Notes: generated by a model not told the origin, from the letters alone. A DNA stretch of 64,000 nucleotides from an uncultured Oscillospiraceae bacterium (GCA_947630755.1 CANRIU010000001.1:62001-126000), one strand, 5' to 3'; shown: positions 33,252 through 42,599, counted from the first letter of the stretch. Numbers and translations are program-made.

Positions 33252-34691
33252 TTATCTTCTCCATGTCGCGGGGCGGAGCATGAGGAGCATGGGGAAGATC
33301 TCAAGCCGCCCGGCGAGCATATCGAACATGAGCACGAGCTTTGAAAAGGCGGAGTAGTCCGCGAAGTTTCTGGTGGGTCCCACGAGATTAAGTCCCGGGC
33401 CGATGTTGTTCAGTGTCGCCGCCACGGCGGAGAAATTCGTGGTGAAGTCGAAGTTGTCAAGGCTTATCATGAGCATGGAGAAGAAGAACACCGCGGCGTA
33501 GGCCAGAAGCCAGCTGTTCACGGAGTGGATCATGCGGCTCTCCAGCGCCTTGGAGTCCATGCGCACCACGGTGACGGAGCGGGGGTGGATGAGCCTCCGG
33601 AGCTCCCGGCCGATGCTCTTAAAATACATGAGTATGCGGCTGACCTTAATCCCGCCGCCCGTGGACCCGGCGCAGGCGCCGACGAACATGAGGCAGATGA
33701 GGACGGTTTTTGAGAAGGTGGGCCACAGGTCAAAATCGACGCTGGAAAATCCGGTGGTGGTCATTATGGACGAGCACTGGAAGGAGGCGTGAAGTATGGC
33801 GTAGCCCGGGGCGGCGCCGCCCTGGAGCATCAGGTTCGCCGCGACCAGCACAACGGCTGTGATGAAGATGAAAAGGTAGCCTTTGACCTCCTCCATAGCC
33901 AGCGCGGCCCGGAATTTTTTTATTATGAGGAAGAAGTAGAAGTTGAAGTTCACCCCGAAGGCGAACATGAATATCGTGACCACCGTCTGGACGTAGACGG
34001 AGTAGCTGGCGAAGGAGTCGTTGAGTATCCCGAAGCCGCCCGTACCGGCGGTGCCGAAGGAGATGCAGAAAGCGGAGAAGAGGTCAAGCCTCCCCAGAAG
34101 CAGCGCCACTACCTCCAGAAGCGTCATGCCGAGGTAGATCCCGTAGAGGAACACGGCGGTCTGCCGGAGCCTCGGCACCAGCTTCCCGACGGAGGGGCCG
34201 GGGGACTCCGCCCGCATGATAAGTATGCTCTGCCCGCCCGTCATAGGCAGCAGCGCCAGTAGGAACACCAGCACCCCCATGCCCCCTATCCAGTGGGTGA
34301 AGCTGCGCCAGAAGAGCATGGACCTGGGCATGGCCTCCACATTCGCGAGGATGCTCGCCCCGGTGGTGGTAAAGCCGGAGACGACCTCAAAGAGGGCGTC
34401 CACAAATTTCGGTATGCAGCCGGATATGAAAAACGGCAGCGCCCCGGCGGCGGACATGACTATCCAGCTCAGAGCCGTGGCGATAAAGCCCTCTCTGGCG
34501 TAGAAGGACTGGTTTTTTGGGCGGCGGAAGGCCATTGCCACCCCGGGAATGGCGGTGACGGATATGGCGATGATATAATCCACGGCGTAGGGCTCGCCGA
34601 AGCACAGGCACAGCGTGAGGGGGATGAGCAGGAACGCCGCCTCGACGCACAGCACCCAGCCCACGATCCATCTAATGAAGGAATAGTTCAT
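33252..34691 (-). CDS. trkH: TrkH-family potassium transporter, membrane subunit
   Basis: A 479-residue membrane protein with about ten to twelve hydrophobic segments and four P-loop-like regions containing conserved glycines (SGFTTTGASI, GTAGTGGFGI, MTTTGFSSVDFD, GGSTGGGIK-like GACAGSTGGGIKVSRI). These match the selectivity filter repeats of the TrkH/KtrB superfamily. It is preceded four bp upstream by trkA, the cytosolic gating subunit, on the same strand. K+ (possibly Na+-coupled) uptake at the cell membrane is the expected role. Confidence 0.93.
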   Translation of the reverse strand: MNYSFIRWIVGWVLCVEAAFLLIPLTLCLCFGEPYAVDYIIAISVTAIPGVAMAFRRPKNQSFYAREGFIATALSWIVMSAAGALPFFISGCIPKFVDALFEVVSGFTTTGASILANVEAMPRSMLFWRSFTHWIGGMGVLVFLLALLPMTGGQSILIMRAESPGPSVGKLVPRLRQTAVFLYGIYLGMTLLEVVALLLGRLDLFSAFCISFGTAGTGGFGILNDSFASYSVYVQTVVTIFMFAFGVNFNFYFFLIIKKFRAALAMEEVKGYLFIFITAVVLVAANLMLQGGAAPGYAILHASFQCSSIMTTTGFSSVDFDLWPTFSKTVLICLMFVGACAGSTGGGIKVSRILMYFKSIGRELRRLIHPRSVTVVRMDSKALESRMIHSVNSWLLAYAAVFFFSMLMISLDNFDFTTNFSAVAATLNNIGPGLNLVGPTRNFADYSAFSKLVLMFDMLAGRLEIFPMLLMLRPATWRR

Positions 34692-34695
34692 GCCC

Positions 34696-36066
34696 TCACC
34701 TCAAAATATCGTTGATGGAGGAGAGCTTCTGGGCCTTTGTCACCACCACCACGGTGTCGCCCCTGCGGATGCGGTCGTTGCCTCGTGGGATGAGCACCTT
34801 GCCGTCCCGGTAGATGCAGCATATGAGGGAATTTGGTATCATCCTGGGCCGGAGCTCCGACAGGGGTATGTCGGTCACGGCGCTCTGGGCACGGATGTGA
34901 AACTCCAGCGCCTCCACCCGACGGTTGGAGAGGTAGTAAAGGGACTCGATGTTGCTGGAGTCCGAGGAGTTGGACATCGCCCTGACATAGCGCAGGATGT
35001 TGTAGGCGGTGATCTCCTTGGGGTTTATTATGGAGCCGATGGGCAGCTCCTCCGTGACCTCGGTAAAGCCCGAGGTGCTGACCTTTGTTATGGGCCGGAC
35101 GGAGGATATTTTTCTGGCGTAAAGCGAGAGCAGGATATTCTCCTCGTCCATGTCGGTGAGGGGCACGAACACGTCCTCCCCGGCGATGCCCTCCTCAAGA
35201 AGAAGCTGTCTGTCCACGGCGTCGCCGTTTATTATCTCCGCGCCGGGCAGGTCCCCGGAGAGCTCCTCGCAGACGCTCCTGTCCTTCTCGATTATCTTCA
35301 CCCTGTTTCCCGCGGCGAGGAGCAGCTGGGCGAGGTAGTAGCCCGTCCGCCCGCCGCCGACGACCATCACGTCGCGGCTGGGCTTCACAGGAAAGCCCAG
35401 CTTTTTGAAAAGCGTCGTCATCTCCTGTGGCGGGGTGATTATGTATATCCTGTCCCCGGCCCTGAGCACTGTGTCGCCCCGGGGTATCTCCACCTCCCGG
35501 GTGTCCCCCCGCTCAAGTATGCATATGAGGGTCCCGCGGCTCACCTTCGCCGGGAAGTCCATGACCTTGAGGTCGTCCGCCGGGGAGCCCTGGGGGATAA
35601 CTATCTCGATGAGGTTTACCCGGCCCTTGGCAAATGTCTCCACCATCATGGCGTTGGGGATCTGGATGAGGTTGAATATCTCCCCCGCGGTGGCAAGCTC
35701 CGGGTTTATCGCCATGGAGAGGCCCAGCTCGTCCTTTATGAGATTTATCTCCCGGTAGTACACCGGGTTTCTTACTCTGGCGATGGTCTGGCAGTCCGAG
35801 AGCTTCTTGGCCATAAGGCAGCAGAGCATGTTCACCTCGTCCTGGTCAGTTACGGCGATAAGGAGGTCGGCGTTTTGTATGCCCGCCTCCTCCAGTATCT
35901 CGTGGCTGACTCCGTTGCCGGAGAGGCCCTGCACATCCAGCTTCTCAAGGGCGGACTCCAGCCGCGCTGAGTTCGGGTCGATAATGGTTATCTCATGTCC
36001 CTCGGAGTTTAAGCTGTCCGCCAGAGAATATCCCACTCCCCCGGCGCCGACGATAATAATGTTCAA
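34696..36066 (-). CDS. trkA: TrkA, NAD-binding gating subunit of potassium uptake
   Basis: A 456-residue protein with two tandem RCK units. Each has a Rossmann NAD site (IIIVGAGGVGYSLA at the N-terminus, and VMVVGGGRTGYYLAQ near residue 230) followed by a TrkA_C domain. The start is assigned to TTG 36066, which has GGGGGGA seven bases upstream and begins directly at the Rossmann strand. A promoter with its -10 at 36107-36112 excludes the longer in-frame ATG at 36198. It is coupled to trkH. Confidence 0.93.
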   Translation of the reverse strand: MNIIIVGAGGVGYSLADSLNSEGHEITIIDPNSARLESALEKLDVQGLSGNGVSHEILEEAGIQNADLLIAVTDQDEVNMLCCLMAKKLSDCQTIARVRNPVYYREINLIKDELGLSMAINPELATAGEIFNLIQIPNAMMVETFAKGRVNLIEIVIPQGSPADDLKVMDFPAKVSRGTLICILERGDTREVEIPRGDTVLRAGDRIYIITPPQEMTTLFKKLGFPVKPSRDVMVVGGGRTGYYLAQLLLAAGNRVKIIEKDRSVCEELSGDLPGAEIINGDAVDRQLLLEEGIAGEDVFVPLTDMDEENILLSLYARKISSVRPITKVSTSGFTEVTEELPIGSIINPKEITAYNILRYVRAMSNSSDSSNIESLYYLSNRRVEALEFHIRAQSAVTDIPLSELRPRMIPNSLICCIYRDGKVLIPRGNDRIRRGDTVVVVTKAQKLSSINDILR

Positions 36067-36106
36067 GCAAATCCCCCCATGTGAAAACGGCAAAACGGTA
36101 ATTGTA

Positions 36107-36134
36107 ATTATAACATCAATACCGCAAAATGCAA
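36107..36134 (-). promoter_or_regulatory. Promoter of the trkA-trkH operon
   Basis: On the minus strand, TTGCAT (36129-36134), a 16-bp spacer, and a perfect TATAAT (36107-36112). The start point near 36100 leaves a leader of about 34 nt to the TTG start. Confidence 0.7.
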
Positions 36135-36168
36135 GGAAATTAAGGCACTTTTGCCCCGGAGCGCAGCT

Positions 36169-36198
36169 ATGGGCGGGACATTCTACTGTCCCGCCCAT
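36169..36198 (-). terminator. Hairpin after the DUF4349 gene
   Basis: A perfect 12-bp stem ATGGGCGGGACA / TGTCCCGCCCAT with a 6-nt loop. It lies downstream of the DUF4349 gene on the minus strand and upstream of the trkA promoter. There is no T tract, so it is a weak call as an intrinsic terminator. Confidence 0.45.
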
Positions 36199-36242
36199 AA
36201 ACGCTTCCCGGGAGAGCGCCCGGTTTATTCCATTGCCGTCTC

Positions 36243-37250
36243 TTACTCCTCATCGGCGCCGTCGCCGGAGCCTGTTTTCGTATCGTCCACGCGTCTGCGG
36301 CGTCGGAATATCCTCGCGATGACAAGCACCGCCGCTGCGGCGATAAGCACGACTATTATGATAACGGGCAGATTCACTATCACCCACTTAAAGAGGTCCA
36401 TAAAGAACCCGCCCACGCCGCGCAGAGTATCGGCAAAGCCGTCGCCTATCTGCTGCCAGTAGGTGCGGTGGGGCTCGGTGACGCGGGTGAGCTCCTCCAC
36501 CTCGGATATGGTGACGGTTATGGTGCTGTAATCCACCTCGTTCTGCCAGTTGCGCAGGGTGGACTCAAGGCTCTCGAGCTCATAGCGGACCTGGGAAAGG
36601 CGGGACTCTATCTCTATCATCTCCGTCACCGTCTCGCACTTTTCCAGCATGGCGAGGAGCCGCTCCTGCTCTATGCGGTAGGACTGGGCCCTGGCGTCGG
36701 TGTCGTAGTAGCGCTCGGTGATGTTGTCGGTGTAGACGTTTGTGCTGAGGACCCGGCCCACGTCGCTCATTGCCCCGGTCATGTCCTTGAAGGATTCCAC
36801 AGGCACCCTGATGACGTAGCTTGCCACACGCAGATTTTTATACCCGTAGTAATCGGCGTTGTAGCTGCGGCCCGAGACGCTGGAGGACTCCAAAAACGCG
36901 CCGAAGTGGGTGAGCATCGTGTCGATGGTCTCCACCGCGCCGTCAAAGTCCACAGTCTCTATCTGGATCGAGGCGGAGTAGATTATCTTCTCCGCAAGCG
37001 ACGTGCCGGGCTTTACCGCCTGACCGACGCCCTCGCCGACACTGTCCCAGTCGGTGGCGTCCCAGCTGTCATAGGGGACGTCGGGACTTATATCCCCCTC
37101 GAGACTTGGCGCGGAGGGGCTGGTCACCTCGCCGGGGGACATGAAGTCCATGGGCTCATCGTTCAACGCCTTTTTGCCGCAGGACGTGAGGGCCAGCGCC
37201 AATAGAAGGGCCAGGGCGGCGGCAATCAGTCTTAGCTTGTACTTTTTCAT
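36243..37250 (-). CDS. DUF4349 lipoprotein
   Basis: A 335-residue lipoprotein. The signal peptide ends in the lipobox LTSC (Cys24). A Ser/Pro-rich linker follows, then the DUF4349 domain (SASIQIETVDFDGAVETID, YVIRVPVESF), a coiled coil at about 190-240 (IEIESRLSQVRYELESLEST), and a C-terminal membrane segment (about 285-315) with a basic, cytosolic RRRRRVDD tail. It is therefore attached at both ends, with the domain outside. Function of DUF4349 is unknown; envelope sensing or anchoring is a guess. GGAGG precedes ATG 37250. Confidence 0.85.
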   Translation of the reverse strand: MKKYKLRLIAAALALLLALALTSCGKKALNDEPMDFMSPGEVTSPSAPSLEGDISPDVPYDSWDATDWDSVGEGVGQAVKPGTSLAEKIIYSASIQIETVDFDGAVETIDTMLTHFGAFLESSSVSGRSYNADYYGYKNLRVASYVIRVPVESFKDMTGAMSDVGRVLSTNVYTDNITERYYDTDARAQSYRIEQERLLAMLEKCETVTEMIEIESRLSQVRYELESLESTLRNWQNEVDYSTITVTISEVEELTRVTEPHRTYWQQIGDGFADTLRGVGGFFMDLFKWVIVNLPVIIIVVLIAAAAVLVIARIFRRRRRVDDTKTGSGDGADEE

Positions 37251-37323
37251 TTTAAAGCCTCCTTTTTCAATTTTTATCCTCTTGAATTAAGACGCTTTAA
37301 AAGGGAAAAATGTTCCGTTAATT

Positions 37324-38583
37324 TTAAATTTTCTCAAAAAATTCGGCTGCTTCGCTCAGCTCCTCCTCTATCCTCAGGAGCCTGTTGTATTTTGCGGTCC
37401 TCTCCCCCCGGGAGGGCGCCCCGGTCTTTATGAGCGGCGCGTTCACCGCGACGGCGAGGTCGGCGATGGTGGTGTCCTCCGTCTCCCCGGACCTGTGGGA
37501 AATTATCACGGCAAAGCCCCCCTTTCTCGCCTGCCGCACCGCCTCCAGCGTGTCGGTTATGGTGCCGATCTGGTTCATTTTTATGAGCGCCGCGTTGCCC
37601 GCGCCCAGGTCCGCGCCGTTTTTTATCCGGCTGGCGTTGGTCACGAAAAGGTCGTCCCCCACCAGCTTCACGCTCTTTCCCAGCGCCAGAGTGAGCTCCC
37701 GCCAGCCGTCCCAGTCCTCCTCCGCAAGGCCGTCCTCGATGGAGTAAACGGGAAATTTCTCACATATCCCGCGCCAGTGGTCGATGAGCTGCCGGGCGGA
37801 CACGGTATTCCCCTGCTTCGGGAGCCTGTATCCCCCCTCCCAGGCCCACTCGCTGGCGGCGGCGTCAAGGGAGAACATGAAGTCCCGCCCTGGGGTGAAG
37901 CCCGAGGCCTGGACAGCCTCCTCCAGCACCCCCAGCGCCGCCTCGTCGGACGAAAGCAGCGGCGCGTAGCCCCCCTCGTCCCCCACCCCGGGGTTTTTGA
38001 GGAGCCTTCCCAGGGTGTGGAACACCTCCGCGCACCACCTGACGGCCTCGGAAAAGCGCTCCGCCCCCACCGGGACGAGCATAAATTCCTGCACGTCGAG
38101 GCCGTTTCCCGCGTGGACGCCGCCGTTTATGACGTTCATCATCGGCATTGGCAGCGTCTGGGCGTTGACGCCCCCCAGGTGTCTGTAAAGCTCCGTGGAG
38201 CGGCTCGCCGCCGCGGCCCTTGCCGAGGCTATGGACGCCGCCAGCACGGCGTTTGCCCCGAGGCGCGACAGGTCCTCCGTCCCGTCAAGCTCCCGGAGGG
38301 CGCGGTCCAGCACCCCCTGCTCCAGGGCGTCCATGCCCCGGAGGGCGTCGTTTATCTCCCCGGACAGCGACGCCGCGGCCCCCCGGGTCCCCTTTCCGCC
38401 GTAGCGGGCATCTCCGTCCCGGCGCTCGTGGGCCTCAAATTTCCCGGTGGACGCGCCGGAAGGCGCCGCCCCGAGGCCCACGGAGCCGTCCTCCAGCGTT
38501 ACCTCCGCCTCCACAGTGGGATTTCCCCGGGAGTCAAGTATCTCCCGCCCTTTAATCGAGCGGATATATGCGGTTTTCTCCAT
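37324..38583 (-). CDS. eno: Enolase
   Basis: A 419-residue enolase (2-phosphoglycerate to phosphoenolpyruvate). Active-site elements are all seen: SRGNPTVEAEV, GASTG loop, VGDEGGYAP, metal ligands in FSLDAAASEW, YSIEDGLAEEDW and LVGDDLFVTN, LIKMNQIGTITDT with the catalytic Lys, and ISHRSGETEDTTIADL. The usual GGEHADN loop reads GGVHAGN, keeping the His while changing neighbours. It follows gpmI on the minus strand, but a strong terminator separates them, so it is probably a separate transcript. Confidence 0.94.
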   Translation of the reverse strand: MEKTAYIRSIKGREILDSRGNPTVEAEVTLEDGSVGLGAAPSGASTGKFEAHERRDGDARYGGKGTRGAAASLSGEINDALRGMDALEQGVLDRALRELDGTEDLSRLGANAVLAASIASARAAAASRSTELYRHLGGVNAQTLPMPMMNVINGGVHAGNGLDVQEFMLVPVGAERFSEAVRWCAEVFHTLGRLLKNPGVGDEGGYAPLLSSDEAALGVLEEAVQASGFTPGRDFMFSLDAAASEWAWEGGYRLPKQGNTVSARQLIDHWRGICEKFPVYSIEDGLAEEDWDGWRELTLALGKSVKLVGDDLFVTNASRIKNGADLGAGNAALIKMNQIGTITDTLEAVRQARKGGFAVIISHRSGETEDTTIADLAVAVNAPLIKTGAPSRGERTAKYNRLLRIEEELSEAAEFFEKI

Positions 38584-38642
38584 AATAACCTCCGTATTCA
38601 GGATAAATATAAGGTTATTATGCCTGCTTTGGGCGGAAATAT

Positions 38643-38675
38643 AAAAAAAGTCCGCCGACCGAAAAGGTCGGCGGA
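38643..38675 (-). terminator. Intrinsic terminator after gpmI
   Basis: A 10-bp stem TCCGCCGACC / GGTCGGCGGA (38651-38675), followed on the minus strand by seven T (38643-38649). It lies between gpmI and eno. Confidence 0.88.
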
Positions 38676-38697
38676 TGGGGTGTGAGATTATCCGGTT

Positions 38698-40224
38698 TTA
38701 GTGGGTTATAAGGCTCTCGCCTGTCATCTCGGCGGGCTTTTCGATGCCCATGAGCTCCAGCATGGTGGGGCAGATGTCCGCAAGGCGTCCGTCGTGGAGC
38801 TTTGTGCCCTCCGGCGCGCCCACGATGAAGAAGGGCACGGGGTTTGTGGTGTGGGCGGTGTGGGGCTCGCCGTCCTCGGCGATCATCTTGTCCGCGTTGC
38901 CGTGGTCGGCGGTGATGAGGGCCACGCCTCCCGCCTTCATGACGGCGTCCACCACCTTGCCGACGCACTCGTCCACGGTCTCCACGGCCTTGACGGCGGC
39001 CTCAAAGACGCCGGTGTGGCCAACCATGTCGCAGTTTGCAAAATTGAGGATTATGGCGTCGTACTTGCCGGACTCGATGCGGCGGACGCACTCGTCGGCC
39101 ACCTTCCGGGCGCTCATCTCCGGGATGAGGTCGTAGGTGGGGAACTCCTTGGGGGAGGGGATGAGGGCGCGGTCCTCGCCCTCGTACACCTGCTCCGTGC
39201 CGCCGTTGAAGAAGAAGGTCACATGGGCGTACTTCTCCGTCTCCGCGATGCGAAGCTGCTTCATGCCGCGCTTTGCCAGTATCTCTCCAAAGGTGTTGGT
39301 GAGCTCCTCCGGCGGGAAGGCAACGGTTACGTTGGGCATGGATGCGTCGTACTGGGTGGTGCAGACGTACTTCACCGGGAAGAAGCCGTTGCGGCGCTCA
39401 AAGCCCTTGAAGTCCGGGTCCACAAAGGTGCGGGTGATCTCCCGGGCCCGGTCGGGGCGGAAGTTTGTGAATATGATGGAGTCGCCGGGCTTGACGGTGC
39501 CCTCGGGGTCCACAACGGAGGGGAGGACGAACTCGTCGGTGACGCCCGCGTCGTAGCTTGCCTGCATGACGTGCACCGGGTCGGGGTCGATGTTGCCCTC
39601 GCCGTAGACCATGGCGGCGTAGGCCTTCTCCACCCGCTCCCAGCGGTTGTCACGGTCCATGGCGTAAAAGCGCCCGGCGATGGTGGCTATCCTGCCCACG
39701 CCGATCTCATTGCACTTTGCCACGCACTCCTCGATATACTCCTTGCCGGAGGAGGGGGGCACGTCGCGCCCGTCCATGAAGCAGTGGATATAGACCTTCT
39801 CAAGACCCCGGCGCTTCGCCATCTCCAGGAAGGCCCAGGTGTGGGTGTTGTGGCTGTGGACGCCGCCGGGGGACATGAGGCCCATCAGGTGCAGCGCCCC
39901 GCCGCTGGCCTTGGCCGCGTCCATGGCGGCGATATACTCGGGATTTTCAAAAAAGCTCCCGTCACGGACGGCGACGGTGATGCGCAGGAGGCTCTGGTAG
40001 ACTATCCTGCCCGCGCCGATGTTGGTGTGGCCTACCTCGGAGTTGCCCATCTGCCCGTCGGGCAGGCCCACGTCCTCGCCGCTGGCCTGGAGCTTGCAGA
40101 CCGGGGAGGCGGCGATCAGCCTGTCAAGGTTGGGCCGCTTCGCAGCGGCAATGGCGTTTATCTTCGGATCCGGCTCGTCAATGCCGAACCCGTCCATGAT
40201 AATAAGTGTCACAGGTCTTTTCAT
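38698..40224 (-). CDS. gpmI: Phosphoglycerate mutase, 2,3-bisphosphoglycerate-independent
   Basis: A 508-residue metalloenzyme interconverting 3- and 2-phosphoglycerate. The phosphorylated serine is Ser62 in MGNSEVGHTNIGAGR; metal-site motifs are IIMDGFG near the N-terminus, NFANCDMVGHTG, and LITADHGNADKM in the C-terminal half. ATG 40224 follows GGAGG; a longer in-frame form would run into the repeat element and is rejected. It follows tpiA after a 301-bp gap holding repeat copy B and a GC hairpin. Confidence 0.95.
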   Translation of the reverse strand: MKRPVTLIIMDGFGIDEPDPKINAIAAAKRPNLDRLIAASPVCKLQASGEDVGLPDGQMGNSEVGHTNIGAGRIVYQSLLRITVAVRDGSFFENPEYIAAMDAAKASGGALHLMGLMSPGGVHSHNTHTWAFLEMAKRRGLEKVYIHCFMDGRDVPPSSGKEYIEECVAKCNEIGVGRIATIAGRFYAMDRDNRWERVEKAYAAMVYGEGNIDPDPVHVMQASYDAGVTDEFVLPSVVDPEGTVKPGDSIIFTNFRPDRAREITRTFVDPDFKGFERRNGFFPVKYVCTTQYDASMPNVTVAFPPEELTNTFGEILAKRGMKQLRIAETEKYAHVTFFFNGGTEQVYEGEDRALIPSPKEFPTYDLIPEMSARKVADECVRRIESGKYDAIILNFANCDMVGHTGVFEAAVKAVETVDECVGKVVDAVMKAGGVALITADHGNADKMIAEDGEPHTAHTTNPVPFFIVGAPEGTKLHDGRLADICPTMLELMGIEKPAEMTGESLITH

Positions 40225-40253
40225 AAAAGTACCTCCTAAAAAAATAGAGGAAA

Positions 40254-40277
40254 GGGGCCGCCGCATCCGGCGGCCCC
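40254..40277 (-). terminator. GC hairpin upstream of gpmI
   Basis: A perfect 10-bp stem GGGGCCGCCG / CGGCGGCCCC with a 4-nt loop. On the minus strand it is followed by TTTCCTCTATTTTTTT and then the gpmI ribosome site. It could be a partial terminator or a leader structure within the tpiA-gpmI gap. Confidence 0.45.
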
Positions 40278-40287
40278 AAAAAAGCGT

Positions 40288-40474
40288 CGCAGACTTCGCC
40301 GCCGCAGCGGCGAATAAATTTAAATCAAATTTCCAGGGACATGCGCCTTGGAAATTTGTCCTCTCAGGAATACGGATGTGCGCCCGCAGGCGCCATTTCG
40401 GAGCGCAACCGCCCGTAGGGCGGCTCTTAGCGCGGAGATGTGTGCGGCCCTCCGGGCCGTGCGCGGAGTATTCC
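40288..40474. repeat. Dispersed hairpin repeat, copy B (modules 2, 3 and 4)
   Basis: Module 2: TTCGCCGC-CGCA-GCGGCGAA (40295-40314). Module 3: a 13-bp stem CAAATTTCCAGGG with loop ACATGCG (40326-40358). The word TGTCCTCTCAGG follows. Module 4: an outer stem GGAATAC/GTATTCC (40367-40373 and 40468-40474) enclosing GTGTGCGGCCC-TCC-GGGCCGTGCGCG, and also two extra hairpins (GCGCC-CGCA-GGCGC and CCGCCC-GTA-GGGCGG) absent from copies A and C. The element lies in the 301-bp tpiA-gpmI gap. Copies B and C align for about 85 bp through modules 2-3. Confidence 0.75.
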
Positions 40475-40525
40475 GGCATATCCCCCCTGGCATTTGAAGG
40501 GCGCAGCCCTTCAAAGCCGACAGGT

Positions 40526-41299
40526 TTACTCCTGGTTTGCCGCGTTGATGATGGCGGCGAACTTCTCCGGGACCAGGGACGCGCCGCCGATGAGGCCGCC
40601 GTCGATGTCGGGCTTTGCCAGAAGCTCCTCGGCGTTCTTTTCGTTCATGGAGCCGCCGTAGAGGATGGGCATGGCCCGGGCCAGCCTCGCGCCGTAGAGG
40701 CCCCGCACCAGAGCGCGGATGAGGCTGCAGACCTCGTCCGCCTGCTCGGCGGTGGCGGTGTTGCCTGTGCCGATGGCCCAGATGGGCTCGTAGGCTATGA
40801 CTATCTTGCGCAGCTTGTCGGCGGGCACTCCCGCAAGGGCCGCACGGACCTGATAGCTGATGAGCTCGTTTGTAAGTCCGAGCTCGCGCTGCTCAAGGCT
40901 CTCGCCCACGCAGACTATGGGGTGCAGGTCCGCCTCAAGAGCTGCCAATATCTTCTTGTTCACCGTAAGATCCGTCTCGCCGAAATACTGGCGGCGCTCG
41001 GAGTGACCGATGATAACGTACTTCACGCCCACATCCCGGAGCATCTCGGCGGATACCTCGCCTGTGTACGCTCCCTTGGGATGCTCGCTCATATTCTGTG
41101 CCCCAAGACTGACGTGCCCGTTCCAGAAGGCCCTCGAGGCCACGGTCAGATGGGTGAAGGGCGCGCAGATTACGGTCTCGCACCACTTCGTGCGGTTGCT
41201 CAGCCCCCGGAGCTCCTCAATAAAGGCCTTGACCTCGGAGGGCTTGGTGTTCATCTTCCAGTTTCCGGCAATAATTGCCTTACGATATTTTCTGTTCAT
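40526..41299 (-). CDS. tpiA: Triosephosphate isomerase
   Basis: A 257-residue isomerase of dihydroxyacetone phosphate and glyceraldehyde-3-phosphate. Motifs are AGNWKMN (active-site Asn and Lys), VIIGHSERR (catalytic His), IAYEPIWAIGTG (catalytic Glu and loop 6), and ILYGGSM with GGLIGGASL (phosphate site). ATG 41299 follows GGAGAG; the longer in-frame opening upstream overlaps pgk and is rejected. It lies 16 bp after pgk, so co-transcription is expected. Confidence 0.95.
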   Translation of the reverse strand: MNRKYRKAIIAGNWKMNTKPSEVKAFIEELRGLSNRTKWCETVICAPFTHLTVASRAFWNGHVSLGAQNMSEHPKGAYTGEVSAEMLRDVGVKYVIIGHSERRQYFGETDLTVNKKILAALEADLHPIVCVGESLEQRELGLTNELISYQVRAALAGVPADKLRKIVIAYEPIWAIGTGNTATAEQADEVCSLIRALVRGLYGARLARAMPILYGGSMNEKNAEELLAKPDIDGGLIGGASLVPEKFAAIINAANQE

Positions 41300-41315
41300 T
41301 CCCGCAGTACTCTCC

Positions 41316-42599
41316 TTATCTGTCGAGTAAGCAGGATACGCCGGGAAGCTCCTTGCCCTCGAGGAACTCAAGGGACGCGCCGCCGCCGGTGGAGATGTGG
41401 GTGATCTTGTCCGCAAAGCCAAGCTGCTCGCAGGCAGCGGCGGAGTCTCCGCCGCCGACGATGGAGACGCAGTCGGACTCGGCAAGGGCCTTCGCCACGG
41501 CGATGGTGCCGGCGGCGAGGGTGGGGTTCTCAAACACGCCCATGGGGCCGTTCCAGACAACAGTCTTTGCCTCCATGACGGCCGCGGCAAAGAGCTTTCT
41601 TGTCTCCTCGCCGATGTCGAGGCCCATCCTGTCGCCGGGGATGGCGTCGGAGGGGACGGTCTCAACATCGATGGGCCCGTCGATGGGACTGGGGAAGGAG
41701 GCGGCGACGACGGTGTCCACGGGCAGAAGGAGCTTCACGCCCTTTTCCTCGGCCTTGGCCATCATGTCCCTGCAGTAGTCCAGCTTGTCGGCGTCAAGAA
41801 GGGAGGTGCCGATGGAGTAGCCCTTGGCGGCGAGGAAGGTGTAGGCCATGCCGCCGCCGATGATGAGGGTGTCAACCTTCTCAAGGAGGTTGGAGATGAC
41901 GTTGAGCTTATCGGAGACCTTGGCTCCGCCGAGGATAGCGACGAAGGGGCGGTCGGGGTCGGCAAGGGCCTTGCCCATGACGCCCAGCTCCTTCTCTATA
42001 AGGAAGCCGGATACGGCAGGAAGATAGGAGGCGACGCCGGCGGTGGAGGCGTGGGCGCGGTGAACGGCGCCGAATGCGTCGGAGACATACACTCCGTCCT
42101 CGCCTGCGAGGGCGGCGAGCTTCTTCACAAACTCGGGGTCGTTTTTGGTCTCGCCCTTCTCAAAGCGGGTGTTCTGGAGAAGCATGATCTCCCCGCCCTT
42201 TAAAGCGGCGGCCTTGGCCTGGGCGTCGGGGCCCACCACGTCGTCCGCGAGGATAACGTCCTTGCCCAGCAGCTCCGAAAGGCGCTTTGCCACAGGCTCC
42301 ATGCGAAGGGCGTCCAAGGTCTTTTGCCACTTGGCCTCGGTCAGCTCCTCGGGGGCCTTGCCCTTCTCGGCCTGCTTCTTGGCCCACTTGTCAAAGCTGG
42401 GCTCGGGCTTTCCCAGGTGCGAGCACGCGATGACGGCGCAGCCCTGCTCCAGAAGGTACTTGATGGTGGGGACAGCCGCCACAATGCGCTTGTCGCTGGT
42501 GATCTCGCCGGCCTTCAGGGGAACGTTGAAGTCGCAGCGCAGCAGGACCTTTTTGCCCTGAAGATCGATGTCACGGACTGATTTTTTGTTGTAGTTCAT
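41316..42599 (-). CDS. pgk: Phosphoglycerate kinase
   Basis: A 427-residue ATP-generating glycolytic kinase. The N-terminal domain has [11 protein letters not shown] and, later, [11 protein letters not shown]; the C-terminal nucleotide domain has [36 protein letters not shown] (read in parts) and [15 protein letters not shown], and ends in [18 protein letters not shown]. It is a little longer than the common 390-400 residues because of a charged insert (about 70-95, [20 protein letters not shown]). There is no gap gene beside it. Confidence 0.95.
   Translation of the reverse strand: MNYNKKSVRDIDLQGKKVLLRCDFNVPLKAGEITSDKRIVAAVPTIKYLLEQGCAVIACSHLGKPEPSFDKWAKKQAEKGKAPEELTEAKWQKTLDALRMEPVAKRLSELLGKDVILADDVVGPDAQAKAAALKGGEIMLLQNTRFEKGETKNDPEFVKKLAALAGEDGVYVSDAFGAVHRAHASTAGVASYLPAVSGFLIEKELGVMGKALADPDRPFVAILGGAKVSDKLNVISNLLEKVDTLIIGGGMAYTFLAAKGYSIGTSLLDADKLDYCRDMMAKAEEKGVKLLLPVDTVVAASFPSPIDGPIDVETVPSDAIPGDRMGLDIGEETRKLFAAAVMEAKTVVWNGPMGVFENPTLAAGTIAVAKALAESDCVSIVGGGDSAAACEQLGFADKITHISTGGGASLEFLEGKELPGVSCLLDR

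Noticed and set aside
36169..36198. Operator for a trkA regulator at the 12-bp palindrome
   Set aside because: It lies upstream of the trkA -35 and at the 3' end of the opposing transcript unit, with a loop too wide for a simple dimer site. A terminator-like or stabilising role is simpler.
38701..40239. A 512-codon plus-strand frame opposite gpmI
   Set aside because: Its product is Val/Gly/His-rich low-complexity sequence typical of the complement of a high-GC gene. gpmI has every catalytic motif on the other strand.
41300..41668. Upstream in-frame extension of tpiA
   Set aside because: It overlaps the 3' half of pgk and adds Ser/Pro-rich sequence unlike any isomerase. The ATG at 41299 has a proper site and the normal protein start.
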